DNA of 64,000 bases, from contig NZ_JAKVIL010000011.1 in NCBI RefSeq assembly GCF_022601675.1, positions 117,924-181,923 on the forward strand, in the 5' to 3' direction. This document shows, piece by piece, positions 54,958-64,000 of the stretch. The DNA is from Ancylobacter gelatini (GTDB taxonomy: Bacteria; Pseudomonadota; Alphaproteobacteria; Rhizobiales; Xanthobacteraceae). Below the pieces are notes generated by a model that saw only the letters and a program-made list of their open reading frames with translations, was not told the origin of the DNA and did not search any database. Position numbers and translations under genes: made by a program. Numbering within the stretch: the first letter of the stretch is position 1; the number at the start of each line of letters is the position of its first letter.

Positions 54958-55870
54958 AGACCTTCTCGGGAGCGGCCTTCTTCTTGCCGAAGAAAGTCGC
55001 CGTGGCCACCCCGCACAGCACCAGCGCATAGCCGGCCGCGTGGTAGAGATGCGGCGTCTCGCCGAGGAACAGGATGGCGAGCACCGAGCCGAACAGCGGC
55101 ATCAGGTGGAAGAACGGCGCCGCCCGGTTCGGCCCGATCAGGTCGACGCCGCGATTGAAGAACAGATAGGCCAGCACCGAGGCGAACACCGCGACATAGG
55201 CCATGGAGACCAGCGTCAGCAGGTTGAAGCTCAGCGGCGGGCCTGAGAAGCGTTCCCAGATGAAGGCCGGCGTCAGCAGCACCGCGCCCCAGCCGATGGA
55301 GAAGGCGAGGAAGCCGAGGCGGCTCAGCGGCGGGCGCCGCCCCAGCAGCGCGGAATAGAGGCCGTAGAGCACCATGGCGCTGAACAGCGCGATGTCGCCG
55401 ATATTGAAGCCGATCGTGGTCAGCACCGCGAGATCGCCCCGGCAGATGATGATGACCACGCCGACCAGCGACAGGCTGATGCCGATCGCCTGCCCGGCGG
55501 AGAGCCGGTCGCCCAGCAGCAGGAACGCCCAGAGCGCGATCAGCAGCGGGCCGGTGGACTGCATCAGCAGCCCGTTCAGCGCCGGCGTGAACTGCAGGCC
55601 CCAATAGAAGATGGTGTTGTAGGCCGAGATGCCGGTGAAGGCGATCAGGGTCAGCAGGCCGAAATGGCGGCGGATCAGCGGCCAGTCCTCGCGCAGCGCC
55701 TTGTAGGTGAAGGGCAGCAGGATGAGAAAGGCCAGCACCCAGCGGAACCAGGCCAGCGCGACCGGCGGCACCTGACCGGCGACATGTCGTCCCAGCACGA
55801 TGTTTCCCGCCCAGAACAGCGGCACCAGCGTGAGCAGCACATAGGGCGCATCGAGCAGGCGGCGGAACAT
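54956..55870 (-). CDS. EamA/DMT-superfamily transporter
   Basis: A 304-residue membrane protein with ten hydrophobic segments in two EamA repeats (VLLTLVPLFWAGNIVLGRHVAGQVPPVALAWFRW..., later PFFHLMPLFGSVLAILFLGETPH). It is a probable exporter of a small metabolite. ATG 55870 is chosen; the upstream in-frame sequence is Arg/Pro-rich and covers a repeat. Its stop TAG lies inside the TCTAGA of the adjoining repeat. Confidence 0.87.
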   Translation of the reverse strand: MFRRLLDAPYVLLTLVPLFWAGNIVLGRHVAGQVPPVALAWFRWVLAFLILLPFTYKALREDWPLIRRHFGLLTLIAFTGISAYNTIFYWGLQFTPALNGLLMQSTGPLLIALWAFLLLGDRLSAGQAIGISLSLVGVVIIICRGDLAVLTTIGFNIGDIALFSAMVLYGLYSALLGRRPPLSRLGFLAFSIGWGAVLLTPAFIWERFSGPPLSFNLLTLVSMAYVAVFASVLAYLFFNRGVDLIGPNRAAPFFHLMPLFGSVLAILFLGETPHLYHAAGYALVLCGVATATFFGKKKAAPEKV

Positions 55871-55915
55871 GGCGGGCAACCGTGACGCGAGGACGAAAGA
55901 GCGGGGGCCACAGGG

Positions 55916-55948
55916 TCTAGAGCATTTCCCGATCGGAGGGAATCGTCG
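55916..55948. repeat. Partial copy of TCTAGAGCAT intergenic repeat
   Basis: TCTAGAGCATTTCCCGATCG begins here; its first ten bases are the inverse of ATGCTCTAGA at 54951-54960, so the EamA gene is flanked by inverted copies. TTTCCC-GATCGGA-GGGAAT forms a short hairpin. Confidence 0.5.
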
Positions 55949-56068
55949 GATCGAAGAGGGTGGCTCCCGCCATTTCGCTGCGCGCGGGGGCGGGGCGGTG
56001 AGCCCGCGCCGCGCAGATGTGGCGCCACATGTTCTTGCCACCCCGGAGCCGATCCCTTAATAGGTGGC

Positions 56069-56099
56069 AACCCCGGTCGGAATGCTTCGCCGGGGTTTT
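56069..56099 (+). promoter_or_regulatory. Terminator-like hairpin in the purA leader
   Basis: AACCCCGG and CCGGGGTT form an 8-bp stem around 13 bases, followed by TTTTG, 56 bp before the purA start. No plus-strand gene lies immediately upstream, so this may be a leader attenuator for purA, not the terminator of another gene. Confidence 0.45.
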
Positions 56100-56154
56100 G
56101 TCTGTGTGGACCACGGCCCGGCCGTGCCGTCCGCCGCAATCAGGAGCTTGGCAC

Positions 56155-57450
56155 GTGGCGAACGTGGTCGTCGTCGGTTCCCAGTGGGGCGACGAGGGTA
56201 AGGGCAAGATCGTCGATTGGCTCAGCGAGCAGGCGGACGTCGTCGTCCGCTTCCAGGGCGGGCATAATGCCGGCCATACGCTCGTTGTAGGCAACACCAC
56301 CTACAAGCTGTCGCTGCTGCCGTCCGGTCTGGTACGCGGCGCGCGGCTGTCGGTGATCGGCAATGGCGTGGTGCTGGACCCGTGGGCGCTGGTCGACGAG
56401 ATCGGCCGCATCCGTGGGCAGGGCGTGGAAGTGACGCCCGATCGCCTGCGCGTGGCCGAGAACGTCACGCTGATCCTGCCGCTGCACCGCGAGCTCGACG
56501 CCATCCGCGAGAACGCCGCAGCCTCCGGCACCAAGATCGGCACCACCAAGCGCGGCATCGGTCCGGCTTATGAGGACAAGGTGGGCCGCCGCGCGATCCG
56601 CCTGATGGACCTCGCCTATCCCGACACGCTGGACGCCAAGATCGAGCGCCTGCTCGCCCATCACAACCCGCTGCGCCGCGGCCTTGGCATCGAGGAAGTC
56701 GATGCACAGGGCCTGCGCGAGGCGCTGCTGGCGATCGCCCCGCAGGTGCTGCCCTTCATGGACCGCACCTGGGCGCTGCTCGACGACGAGCGCCGGCACG
56801 GCTCGAAGATCCTGTTCGAGGGTGCGCAGGGCGCGCTGCTCGACGTCGACCACGGCACCTACCCGTTCGTGACCTCGTCCAACACGGTGGCCGCCCAGGC
56901 GGCGACCGGCTCGGGCCTCGGGCCGGGCGCGGTGGGTTATGTGCTCGGCATCACCAAGGCCTACACCACCCGCGTCGGCGAGGGCCCGTTCCCGAGCGAG
57001 CTGGGTGACGAGATCGGCCGGCGCATCGGCGAGCGCGGCCATGAATTCGGCACCGTGACCGGCCGGCCGCGCCGCTGCGGGTGGTTCGACGCCGTGCTGG
57101 TGCGCCAGACCGTGCGCACCTCCGGCATCAACGGCATCGCGCTGACCAAGCTGGACGTGCTCGACGGCTTCACCGAGCTGAAGGTCTGCACCAAGTACCG
57201 GCTCGGCGACCGGGAGCTGGATTATTTTCCGGCCGGCCAGGATGCGCAGGCCCATGTCGAGCCGATCTATGAGACCATCGCCGGATGGACCGAATCGACG
57301 GCGGGCGCGCGCTCCTGGGCGGACCTGCCGGCCGAGGCGGTGAAATATGTGCGCCGGATCGAGGAACTTATCGGCTGTCCGGTGGCTCTGCTGTCCACGA
57401 GCCCGGAACGGGATGATACGATCCTCGTCCAGAATCCCTTTGAATCATGA
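56155..57450 (+). CDS. purA: Adenylosuccinate synthetase
   Basis: A 431-residue enzyme of AMP synthesis joining IMP and aspartate with [23 protein letters not shown] (P-loop, with catalytic Asp and Lys), GGHNAGHT (catalytic His), [39 protein letters not shown] and [15 protein letters not shown] are all present. The start is GTG at 56155, giving the normal ANVVVVG N-terminus, with AGGAG 8 bases upstream. Confidence 0.97.
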   Translation: MANVVVVGSQWGDEGKGKIVDWLSEQADVVVRFQGGHNAGHTLVVGNTTYKLSLLPSGLVRGARLSVIGNGVVLDPWALVDEIGRIRGQGVEVTPDRLRVAENVTLILPLHRELDAIRENAAASGTKIGTTKRGIGPAYEDKVGRRAIRLMDLAYPDTLDAKIERLLAHHNPLRRGLGIEEVDAQGLREALLAIAPQVLPFMDRTWALLDDERRHGSKILFEGAQGALLDVDHGTYPFVTSSNTVAAQAATGSGLGPGAVGYVLGITKAYTTRVGEGPFPSELGDEIGRRIGERGHEFGTVTGRPRRCGWFDAVLVRQTVRTSGINGIALTKLDVLDGFTELKVCTKYRLGDRELDYFPAGQDAQAHVEPIYETIAGWTESTAGARSWADLPAEAVKYVRRIEELIGCPVALLSTSPERDDTILVQNPFES

Positions 57451-57492
57451 GCGCTGCCGCCTTCCGGCTCCAGCGCGTGACCGCATAGCGTA

Positions 57493-59076
57493 ATGGCTGA
57501 TTATTATCCGCTCCTCGCGCGCGCCATTGGCGGGCTCCCGAACAAGGGTCGGGACGCCCGCAACGTGGTTTTTGAACGCGCGCGCAAGGCCCTGCTGGCG
57601 CAGCTCCGCAATGCCGACCCGCCGCTGCGCGAGGAAGACATCACGCGCGAGCAGTCCTCGCTGGAGGACGCGATCCGCCGGCTGGAGCTGGATTACGCCG
57701 AGCCGCCGGCGGCCGCGCCTGCGATCGAGCCCCCGCCCGCACCCGAGCCGGCCGAGAGCGCCGCTCCGGAACCGGCGCCGGACGAGCCTGCCGACCGCGA
57801 GCCCACATTTGACGAGCCTGCCCCGGCCGAAGATGTGGCGCCGGAGCCGGCGGCGTCGCCCGACGTCGAGGCGCCGGTTGCCGCCGGTGATCCCGCACCC
57901 CGGCCATCCGAGTCCCGTTTTGGTGCGGCGCGCTATGAAGCGGCGCAGCCGCGCGAGGCCGGGACGTTCGGGCTCGGTCCGCTCGCGGCCCCGGCGTCGC
58001 CCGCGCCCCGTGTCGAGCCCGACGAGCTGGAAGGCTATGAGGATCTGGTGGAGGCCGCGGCGCAGCGCCGGGCGTCCAATGGGGACTGGCATGGAGAACC
58101 GCCGGCCCAGGGCGCTGATTTCGGCGCGTTGCGGCCGGGCGACACCGACACCGCGCGCGGACCCGCCGAGCGCGGCGGCGAGATCGACGGCCGCCATCCC
58201 GACAGTTTTGACGACGAGACGCCCCGGCGCGGGCGTGGCCTGCTGATCGCGATCGCGATTCTGGTGGTGCTCGCCGCGCTCGGTGTGGTGGGCTACCTCA
58301 AGAGCGACGCCCTTGTCGCGATGTTCAACGGCGCGTCCGCGCCGCCGGAGCTGCGTGGCGACGAGCCGCCGGTCGCCTCCGCGCCGGCCACGCCTGAAGT
58401 GTCGAAATCCACCGATCGTATCGCGCAGGCGCCGACCACCAACGGCCAGCGTGTTGCCCCCGCCCAGCCGGGCGTCCAGACGCTGGGCGTGGCCGAGCGG
58501 GCGGTGCTGTTCGAGGAAAGCGCCGGCGGCGGCGACCAGGGCCTCCAGCAATTCGTCGGCTCCGTGGTCTGGAGCACCGATACGTTCAGCCCCGGCGACG
58601 GTATGGCGCCCGATATCGGCATCAAGGCCGAGATCACCATTCCCGACCGCGGCATCAAGGCGACGCTGCGGCTGCGGCGCAACCAGGATGCCAGCATCCC
58701 GGCCTCGCACATCGTCGAGATCCAGTACGAGCTGCCGCCGAATTTCGACCTCGGCAATGTTCAGAATGTGCCGGGCATCCGCGCCAAGGCGTCCGAGGGC
58801 GCGCAGGGCGCGCCGCTGACGGGCCTCGCGGTGCGGGTGGCGCCCGGCTACTTCCTGATCGGGCTTTCCGCGCTCGATATCGAGCGCCAGCGCAATCTCG
58901 GCCTGCTGATCACGCGCAACTGGATCGACCTGCCGATGGTGTTCGAGAATGGCCGCCGCGCCATTCTGGTGCTGGAAAAGGGCGTGCCGGGCGATCAGGC
59001 CTTCCGCCAGACCTTCAGCGCCTGGGGCCTGCCGCTGCCGCCGCAGGAAGCCCCGCAGGGCGCGCCCGCGCAATAG
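57493..59076 (+). CDS. Conserved alphaproteobacterial membrane protein of unknown function
   Basis: A 527-residue protein. A conserved N-terminal domain (MADYYPLLARAIGGLPNKGRDARNVVFERARKALLAQLRNADPPL, residues 1-70) is followed by an acidic Pro/Glu/Ala-rich linker (about 70-230), one transmembrane helix (LLIAIAILVVLAALGVVGYL, about 250-270) and a C-terminal periplasmic domain (about 330-520; VQGS-like VWSTDTFSPGDGMAPDIGIKAEITIPDRGIKATLRLRRNQD). I know the N-terminus from Rhizobiales proteins without assigned role. It starts 42 bp after purA and may be co-transcribed. Confidence 0.82.
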   Translation: MADYYPLLARAIGGLPNKGRDARNVVFERARKALLAQLRNADPPLREEDITREQSSLEDAIRRLELDYAEPPAAAPAIEPPPAPEPAESAAPEPAPDEPADREPTFDEPAPAEDVAPEPAASPDVEAPVAAGDPAPRPSESRFGAARYEAAQPREAGTFGLGPLAAPASPAPRVEPDELEGYEDLVEAAAQRRASNGDWHGEPPAQGADFGALRPGDTDTARGPAERGGEIDGRHPDSFDDETPRRGRGLLIAIAILVVLAALGVVGYLKSDALVAMFNGASAPPELRGDEPPVASAPATPEVSKSTDRIAQAPTTNGQRVAPAQPGVQTLGVAERAVLFEESAGGGDQGLQQFVGSVVWSTDTFSPGDGMAPDIGIKAEITIPDRGIKATLRLRRNQDASIPASHIVEIQYELPPNFDLGNVQNVPGIRAKASEGAQGAPLTGLAVRVAPGYFLIGLSALDIERQRNLGLLITRNWIDLPMVFENGRRAILVLEKGVPGDQAFRQTFSAWGLPLPPQEAPQGAPAQ

Positions 59077-59228
59077 CTCCGGCCGCCCTCATCGGCCTAA
59101 AGCCTGTTATCGTAGGGCATCGCGCGCCGCCGCCGGCGTGCGCGAGCGGCTTGCCGTGTCTTCCGCATTCACACGGTAGGTTCCGCCGCGGACGGCCGGG
59201 GCCATGCGTTCCGTGCATGCTTGGTTTC

Positions 59229-59245
59229 TGGCATTAGGTATACCA
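59229..59245. promoter_or_regulatory. 17-bp operator-like motif, copy 1
   Basis: TGGCAT-TAGGT-ATACCA, an imperfect palindrome that also contains GGTATACC. The same 17-bp layout (TGGCAT-N5-ATACCA, read on the minus strand) lies before the panE-like gene at 63603-63619. The pattern fits FadR-type GntR regulators. It sits 62 bp before a 42-codon reading frame. Confidence 0.45.
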
Positions 59246-59307
59246 GATACGCGAGCCTCGGGTGTACGCTGCACCGCAGCACAGCCCCCGAGACCGGAGA
59301 ACGCCGC

Positions 59308-59436
59308 ATGTTCGCGCAGGTCATGCCCATATTGTCGTTGCTCATCCTCTGCCACGCCTGGATGACCATCGAGGTCGCGCATCTGCTTGAAGTGGATGGC
59401 GAGCACGCCCTCGCGCCGGAATGCTATCCGGTGTGA
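59308..59436 (+). CDS. Possible small membrane protein, 42 residues
   Basis: ATG 59308 follows GGAGAACGCCGC. The product has one hydrophobic segment (MPILSLLILCHAWM, residues 6-19) and a short polar tail ending ECYPV. The operator-like motif lies upstream. Neither homology nor codon evidence is strong, so this is a candidate only. The rest of 59077-59561 shows no other gene. Confidence 0.4.
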   Translation: MFAQVMPILSLLILCHAWMTIEVAHLLEVDGEHALAPECYPV

Positions 59437-59500
59437 GCCGGCAGGCCCGTCGTCGCGCTACCTCCCGGCCGTCGCGCCGCCACCCGTCCATTCCCGCATG

Positions 59501-59533
59501 AAAAAACCCCGCGCCGTGACAGCGCGGGGTTTC
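59501..59533 (-). terminator. Rho-independent terminator after sucD
   Basis: Read on the minus strand, ACCCCGCGC / GCGCGGGGT pairs around TGTCACG and is followed by a T-run (TTTTTT). It lies 29 bp after the sucD stop. Confidence 0.88.
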
Positions 59534-59561
59534 TCTAACAGGCGTCGGTGACGGCGGAGCC

Positions 59562-60457
59562 TCAGGCGGCGGCGCGCTTGTTGAGCACTTCCACCAGGGT
59601 CTTGCCGAGGCGCGCCGGCGAGGGCGAAACCACGACCCCGGCTTCTTCCATCGCCGCGATCTTGTCTTCCGCGCCGCCCTTGCCGCCGGAAATGATGGCG
59701 CCGGCATGGCCCATGCGGCGGCCGGGAGGGGCGGTGCGGCCGGCGATGAAGCCCACCATCGGCTTCTTGCGCCCGCGCTTGGCTTCGTCCTTGAGGAACT
59801 GGGCCGCGTCCTCTTCCGCCGAGCCGCCGATCTCGCCGATCATCACGATCGACTCGGTGGCGTCGTCGGCCAGGAACATTTCCAGCACGTCGATGAACTC
59901 GGTGCCCTTGACCGGATCGCCGCCGATGCCGACCGCGGTGGTCTGGCCGAGGCCTTCCTGCGAGGTCTGGAACACGGCTTCATAGGTCAGCGTGCCGGAG
60001 CGCGAGACCACGCCGACCGAGCCCTTCTTGAAGATGTTGGCCGGCATGATGCCGATCTTGGATTCGCCGGCGGTGACGATGCCGGGGCAGTTCGGGCCGA
60101 CGAGGCGCGACTTCGAACCGTCCAGCGCGCGACGCACCTTCACCATGTCGAGCACTGGAATGCCCTCGGTGATGCAGACGATGAGCGGGATTTCCGCCGC
60201 GATCGCCTCGCAGATGGCATCGGCCGCGCCCGGAGGCGGCACATAGATCACCGAGGCGTCGGCCCCGGTCTTCTCCATCGCCTCGGCCACGGTGTCGAAC
60301 ACCGGCAGGCCGAGATGGGTGGAGCCGCCCTTGCCGGGCGAGGTGCCGCCGACGACCTTGGAGCCGTAGGCGAGGGCCTGCTCGGAATGGAACGTGCCGT
60401 TCTTTCCGGTGAAGCCCTGGGTGATGATCTTGGTTTCTTTGGTGATGAGCACAGACA

Positions 60458-60458
<1 letters not shown>
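59562..60458 (-). CDS. sucD: Succinate-CoA ligase subunit alpha
   Basis: A 298-residue SucD. The N-terminus ([32 protein letters not shown]), CoA site (GGTSPGKGG), [19 protein letters not shown] and the phospho-histidine segment [16 protein letters not shown] (His about 248) are typical of TCA-cycle SucD and unlike malate thiokinase MtkB. It overlaps sucC by TGATG. A terminator follows. Confidence 0.96.
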
Positions 60459-61657
<1,199 letters not shown>

Positions 61658-61769
61658 TAATCCCGCTCCTCCACAACCGGACGGCCGGAAGCAGACATGC
61701 GGCAACCCGCACGCCCCTCCCGTCGATTGGCGTATCCTATTCCCCTATAGGCGCAACAGTGCCGAGACG

Positions 61770-62543
61770 CTACTGCACAAAAGTGTTGCTCAGCGTCCCG
61801 ATGCCTTCGATCACGATGTCGACCGAATTGGACGGGTCCTTCATCGTGCCGACGCCGATCGAGGTGCCGCAGCAGATCACGTCGCCGGGGTTCAGCGTCA
61901 TGTCGTGCGAGATACGGCTGACCAGCTGGCGCGCCGAGAACACCATGTCGCTGATCGGGTAGCGCTGGCGCTCCGCGCCGTTCAGCACGGTGCGCACGAC
62001 CAGGCTGGCCGGATCGATGCCGGTGACGATCGCCGGGCCGAAGGGGCCGAAGCTGTCGAAGCTCTTGGCGCGCACCCACTGGGCGAAGGTGGCGTCCTTG
62101 TTGATGATGTCGGCGGCCGTGATGTCGTTGACGCAGGTATAGCCGAAGATGAAGCCGTCGGCCTCTTCCTCGGAAACCGCGGTCGCCGTCTTGCCGATGA
62201 CGATGCCGAGTTCGCCCTCATAGACGACCTTGCCGTCATAGGAGGCGGGGCGGGGCACCGTGGCGCCCGGCGTGGTGATGCAGGACGGCGCTTTCAGCAG
62301 ATAGAGCGGATCCGCCGGGACCGGCGAATTCAGCTTGGCCGCCAATGCGTGGAAATTGTTCCACAGCGCGATCATCTTGCTCGGCTCGCAGGGCGCCAGC
62401 AGTTCGACCTCGGCGAGCGCAATGCGCTCGCCGGTCGACTGGTTGGCGCCGAACATGTCGCCGCTGTGAACCGTGATGGTGTCGCTCTCGAGCGTGCCGA
62501 AGCCGGCCGCGCCCGCGTGCTGGTAACGAACCCAATGTGTCAT
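61770..62543 (-). CDS. Fumarylacetoacetate hydrolase family protein
   Basis: A 257-residue protein of the FAH superfamily (C-C bond hydrolases, decarboxylases or isomerases of the 2-keto acid type). Metal ligands are visible in YEGELGIVIGKTATAV (the ExE motif) and the later Asp in YTCVNDITAADI; KSFDSFGPFGPAIVTG and NPGDVICCGTSIGVG complete the fold. The substrate is not determinable. It lies 28 bp after the panE-like gene, and the two are probably co-transcribed. Confidence 0.88.
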   Translation of the reverse strand: MTHWVRYQHAGAAGFGTLESDTITVHSGDMFGANQSTGERIALAEVELLAPCEPSKMIALWNNFHALAAKLNSPVPADPLYLLKAPSCITTPGATVPRPASYDGKVVYEGELGIVIGKTATAVSEEEADGFIFGYTCVNDITAADIINKDATFAQWVRAKSFDSFGPFGPAIVTGIDPASLVVRTVLNGAERQRYPISDMVFSARQLVSRISHDMTLNPGDVICCGTSIGVGTMKDPSNSVDIVIEGIGTLSNTFVQ

Positions 62544-62571
62544 TGTGATGCTTGATCTCGAACGCGCAGGT

Positions 62572-63549
62572 TCAGTTGTAGCAGCCGGCGATCTGGGCAC
62601 GCTGGCGAACCAGGGCCAGAACGGTGTCGATGGTCGGGGTCGAGATGCCGGCAAGGCGCCCCATCTCCTGAACCACGGTCACCAGCGGATCGATCTCCAT
62701 CGGGCGCGAGCGCTCGAGGTCCTGCAGCATCGAGGTCTTGTGGGCCCCGACCGCGCCGGCGCCATCGATGCGGCGCTCCACGCCCACGCGGAAATTGACG
62801 CCGGACTGGACGGCGATTTCCTGGGCTTCGAGCATCATCGACTTGGCCACGGCGCGGGTGCCGGGGTCGGAGGCGATGGTGTCGAGCGTGGCATGGGTGA
62901 GCGCGCTGATCGGGTTGAAGCACAAATTGCCCCACAGCTTCAGCCACAGCTCGTCGCGGATGTTCGGCATCACCGGCGCGCGCATGCCGCCGGCGGCGAA
63001 CGCCTCGGACAGCTTGGTGGCGCGCTCGGTGATCTCGCCCGAGGGCTCGCCGAGCGGGAACTTGTCGCCATAGACGTGCTGGATGACACCCGGCGCGACC
63101 ACTTCGGTCGCGGGATAGACGATGCAGCCGATGGCGCGCTCGGGGCGCAGGCCATGCCACTGCTTGCCGCCCGGATCGACGCTTTCCAGCGTCTTGTTCT
63201 CCAGATGATCGCCGTGCTTGTAGTAATACCAGTAGGGAACACCGTTCACCGCGGTCACGACGGCGGTGTCGTTGCCCAGCAGGGGCTGCATGGCGTCGAC
63301 GACGCTCGGCACCGAATGGGCCTTCAGCGCGACGATGACATAATCCTGCGGACCAAGATCGGCCGGATTGTCCGAACAGGGAATGTGCTCGACGCGCTCT
63401 TCGCCGTCGATGAGAAGCTTGAGGCCATTGGCCTTCATGGCTTCGAGATGCGCGCCGCGAGCGACCAGGCTCACATCGACACCAGCCCGCTTGAGCTGAA
63501 CGCCGACATAACCGCCGATGGCGCCGGCACCATAGATGCAGACCTTCAT
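62572..63549 (-). CDS. 2-dehydropantoate 2-reductase family protein
   Basis: A 325-residue NADPH-dependent ketopantoate-reductase-fold enzyme. The Rossmann start KVCIYGAGAIGGYVGVQLKRAG and the catalytic Lys region (LWLKLWGNLCFNPISALTHATLDTI) are present. The long insert and the partner gene suggest a catabolic 2-keto acid reductase and not necessarily pantothenate synthesis, so no symbol is given. An operator-like 17-bp motif lies 54 bp before the start. Confidence 0.87.
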   Translation of the reverse strand: MKVCIYGAGAIGGYVGVQLKRAGVDVSLVARGAHLEAMKANGLKLLIDGEERVEHIPCSDNPADLGPQDYVIVALKAHSVPSVVDAMQPLLGNDTAVVTAVNGVPYWYYYKHGDHLENKTLESVDPGGKQWHGLRPERAIGCIVYPATEVVAPGVIQHVYGDKFPLGEPSGEITERATKLSEAFAAGGMRAPVMPNIRDELWLKLWGNLCFNPISALTHATLDTIASDPGTRAVAKSMMLEAQEIAVQSGVNFRVGVERRIDGAGAVGAHKTSMLQDLERSRPMEIDPLVTVVQEMGRLAGISTPTIDTVLALVRQRAQIAGCYN

Positions 63550-63602
63550 TTGGCTCCCTCCTGTGTTCCGGGACCGGCTGTGTCGTGCCCCGGACTCTTG
63601 TT

Positions 63603-63619
63603 TGGTATTTTGTATGCCA
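63603..63619. promoter_or_regulatory. 17-bp operator-like motif, copy 2, at panE-like promoter
   Basis: TGGTAT-TTTGT-ATGCCA on the plus strand, i.e. TGGCAT-ACAAA-ATACCA on the minus strand, 54 bp before the panE-like start codon. It matches the 59229-59245 motif at all twelve arm positions when read in that orientation. It is a probable operator of a GntR/FadR-type regulator. Confidence 0.5.
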
Positions 63620-63805
63620 TGAAAGGGGAGATTGGTCCCTCAGTCAAGAGCAATCGTGCAGCCGTGATAATACGTCGCGCATGTGGGGCCGGCTTCGCGG
63701 GTGGAGCGGAGCGTGTTTGCGACGCGTGATGAAGTTATGTCGACATATGGCATGTTGTCCACGGTGTGGAACGAAGAACAATTGTCTCCTCGCGCGCACA
63801 AAAAA

Positions 63806-63838
63806 CTGCCCCGGCAGTGGGTTTCACTACCGGGGCAG
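63806..63838 (-). terminator. Terminator hairpin of the gene entering from the right
   Basis: The stem CTGCCCCGG / CCGGGGCAG extends with AGTG/CACT around GGTTT. On the minus strand it is followed by TTTTTTGTG (A-run at 63800-63805 on the plus strand). It lies about 100 bp after the stop of the partial minus-strand gene. Confidence 0.85.
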
Positions 63839-63940
63839 CAATGCTTACTTTTATCTCGGGTCGACTCCCGTCAGGCCTCAGCGGCACCAGCGGGAAAAAC
63901 TGAATTCATTATTCAGTTGCGCTCACGCGCCGATCCGGCC

Positions 63941-64000
63941 TCACGCGTCGGGGGCGACGGTGTGGTTGGCCATGATCTCCAGCGCCTTCACCAGCGCCGA
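63941..64000 (-). CDS. C-terminal fragment of an unidentified protein
   Basis: The last 19 codons of a minus-strand frame that enters from the right edge: SALVKALEIMANHTVAPDA then stop. The downstream terminator at 63806-63838 supports a real gene end. Too short to name. Confidence 0.5.
   Translation of the reverse strand, partial: SALVKALEIMANHTVAPDA

Larger units (their letters stand above)
63550..63940. other. Intergenic region upstream of the panE-like gene
   Basis: About 390 bp without a credible gene. It holds the 17-bp operator-like motif (63603-63619), a perfect 12-bp palindrome TATGTCGACATA (63736-63747), a strong terminator hairpin (63806-63838) and an 8-bp-arm hairpin AACTGAAT/ATTCAGTT (63898-63918). 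Confidence 0.7.

Overview
The window is a 64 kb piece of a GC-rich alphaproteobacterial chromosome, most likely Hyphomicrobiales and perhaps close to Xanthobacteraceae (Ancylobacter, Starkeya, Xanthobacter). The order inference rests on gene content: DUF2852 and DUF1269 proteins, the alphaproteobacterial form of SerC, sarcosine oxidase soxBDAG, a ChoXWV transporter, and CtrA-type TTAA-N7-TTAA boxes. The genus is a guess. I saw no rRNA, tRNA, CRISPR array, insertion sequence or prophage. Both ends are cut: the left edge is intergenic and the right edge holds the last 19 codons of a minus-strand gene.

Layout. 0-5.2 kb: a DMT exporter, ruvC-ruvA-(membrane protein)-ruvB, a TetR regulator and a DUF2852 protein. 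5.2-14.7 kb: a tol-pal envelope block (ybgC, tolQRAB, pal, cpoB) running into tilS and ftsH. 14.9-19.0 kb: an NCS2 purine/pyrimidine permease, glmM and a patatin-like lipase. 19.0-45.3 kb: a metabolic island for quaternary amines. 45.5-64 kb: DUF1269, TerB-like and outer-membrane proteins, serC-serA, eda, puuE, a MliC-like inhibitor, a small ion channel, a GNAT, an EamA exporter, purA, a conserved membrane protein, sucCD, a fumarylacetoacetate-hydrolase-family gene and a panE-like gene.

The 19-45 kb island encodes essentially the whole route from choline to glycine: uptake (choX, choW, choV), oxidation to glycine betaine (betA, betB, with the regulator betI), demethylation of betaine by the Rieske monooxygenase GbcAB, of dimethylglycine by DgcAB with its own electron transfer flavoprotein (etfAB), and of sarcosine by the heterotetrameric sarcosine oxidase (soxB, D, A, G). 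Two AraC/GATase-1 regulators related to GbdR/CdhR are interspersed. Three of its minus-strand operon heads (dgcA, gbcA, soxB) carry a related TGCGAC-type motif about 85-125 bp before the start codon.

The most unusual feature is that betI (a TetR-type choline-responsive repressor) and betB (betaine aldehyde dehydrogenase) form one uninterrupted reading frame with no stop between them. This could give a 710-residue repressor-enzyme fusion, similar in idea to PutA. Other points of interest are a membrane protein translationally coupled between ruvA and ruvB, dispersed palindromic repeats, near-perfect CtrA boxes, a 17-bp operator-like motif at both ends of the panE-FAH-sucCD block, and a terminator-like hairpin in the leader of purA. 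All assignments come from reading the sequence and recalling family features; no database search was run.
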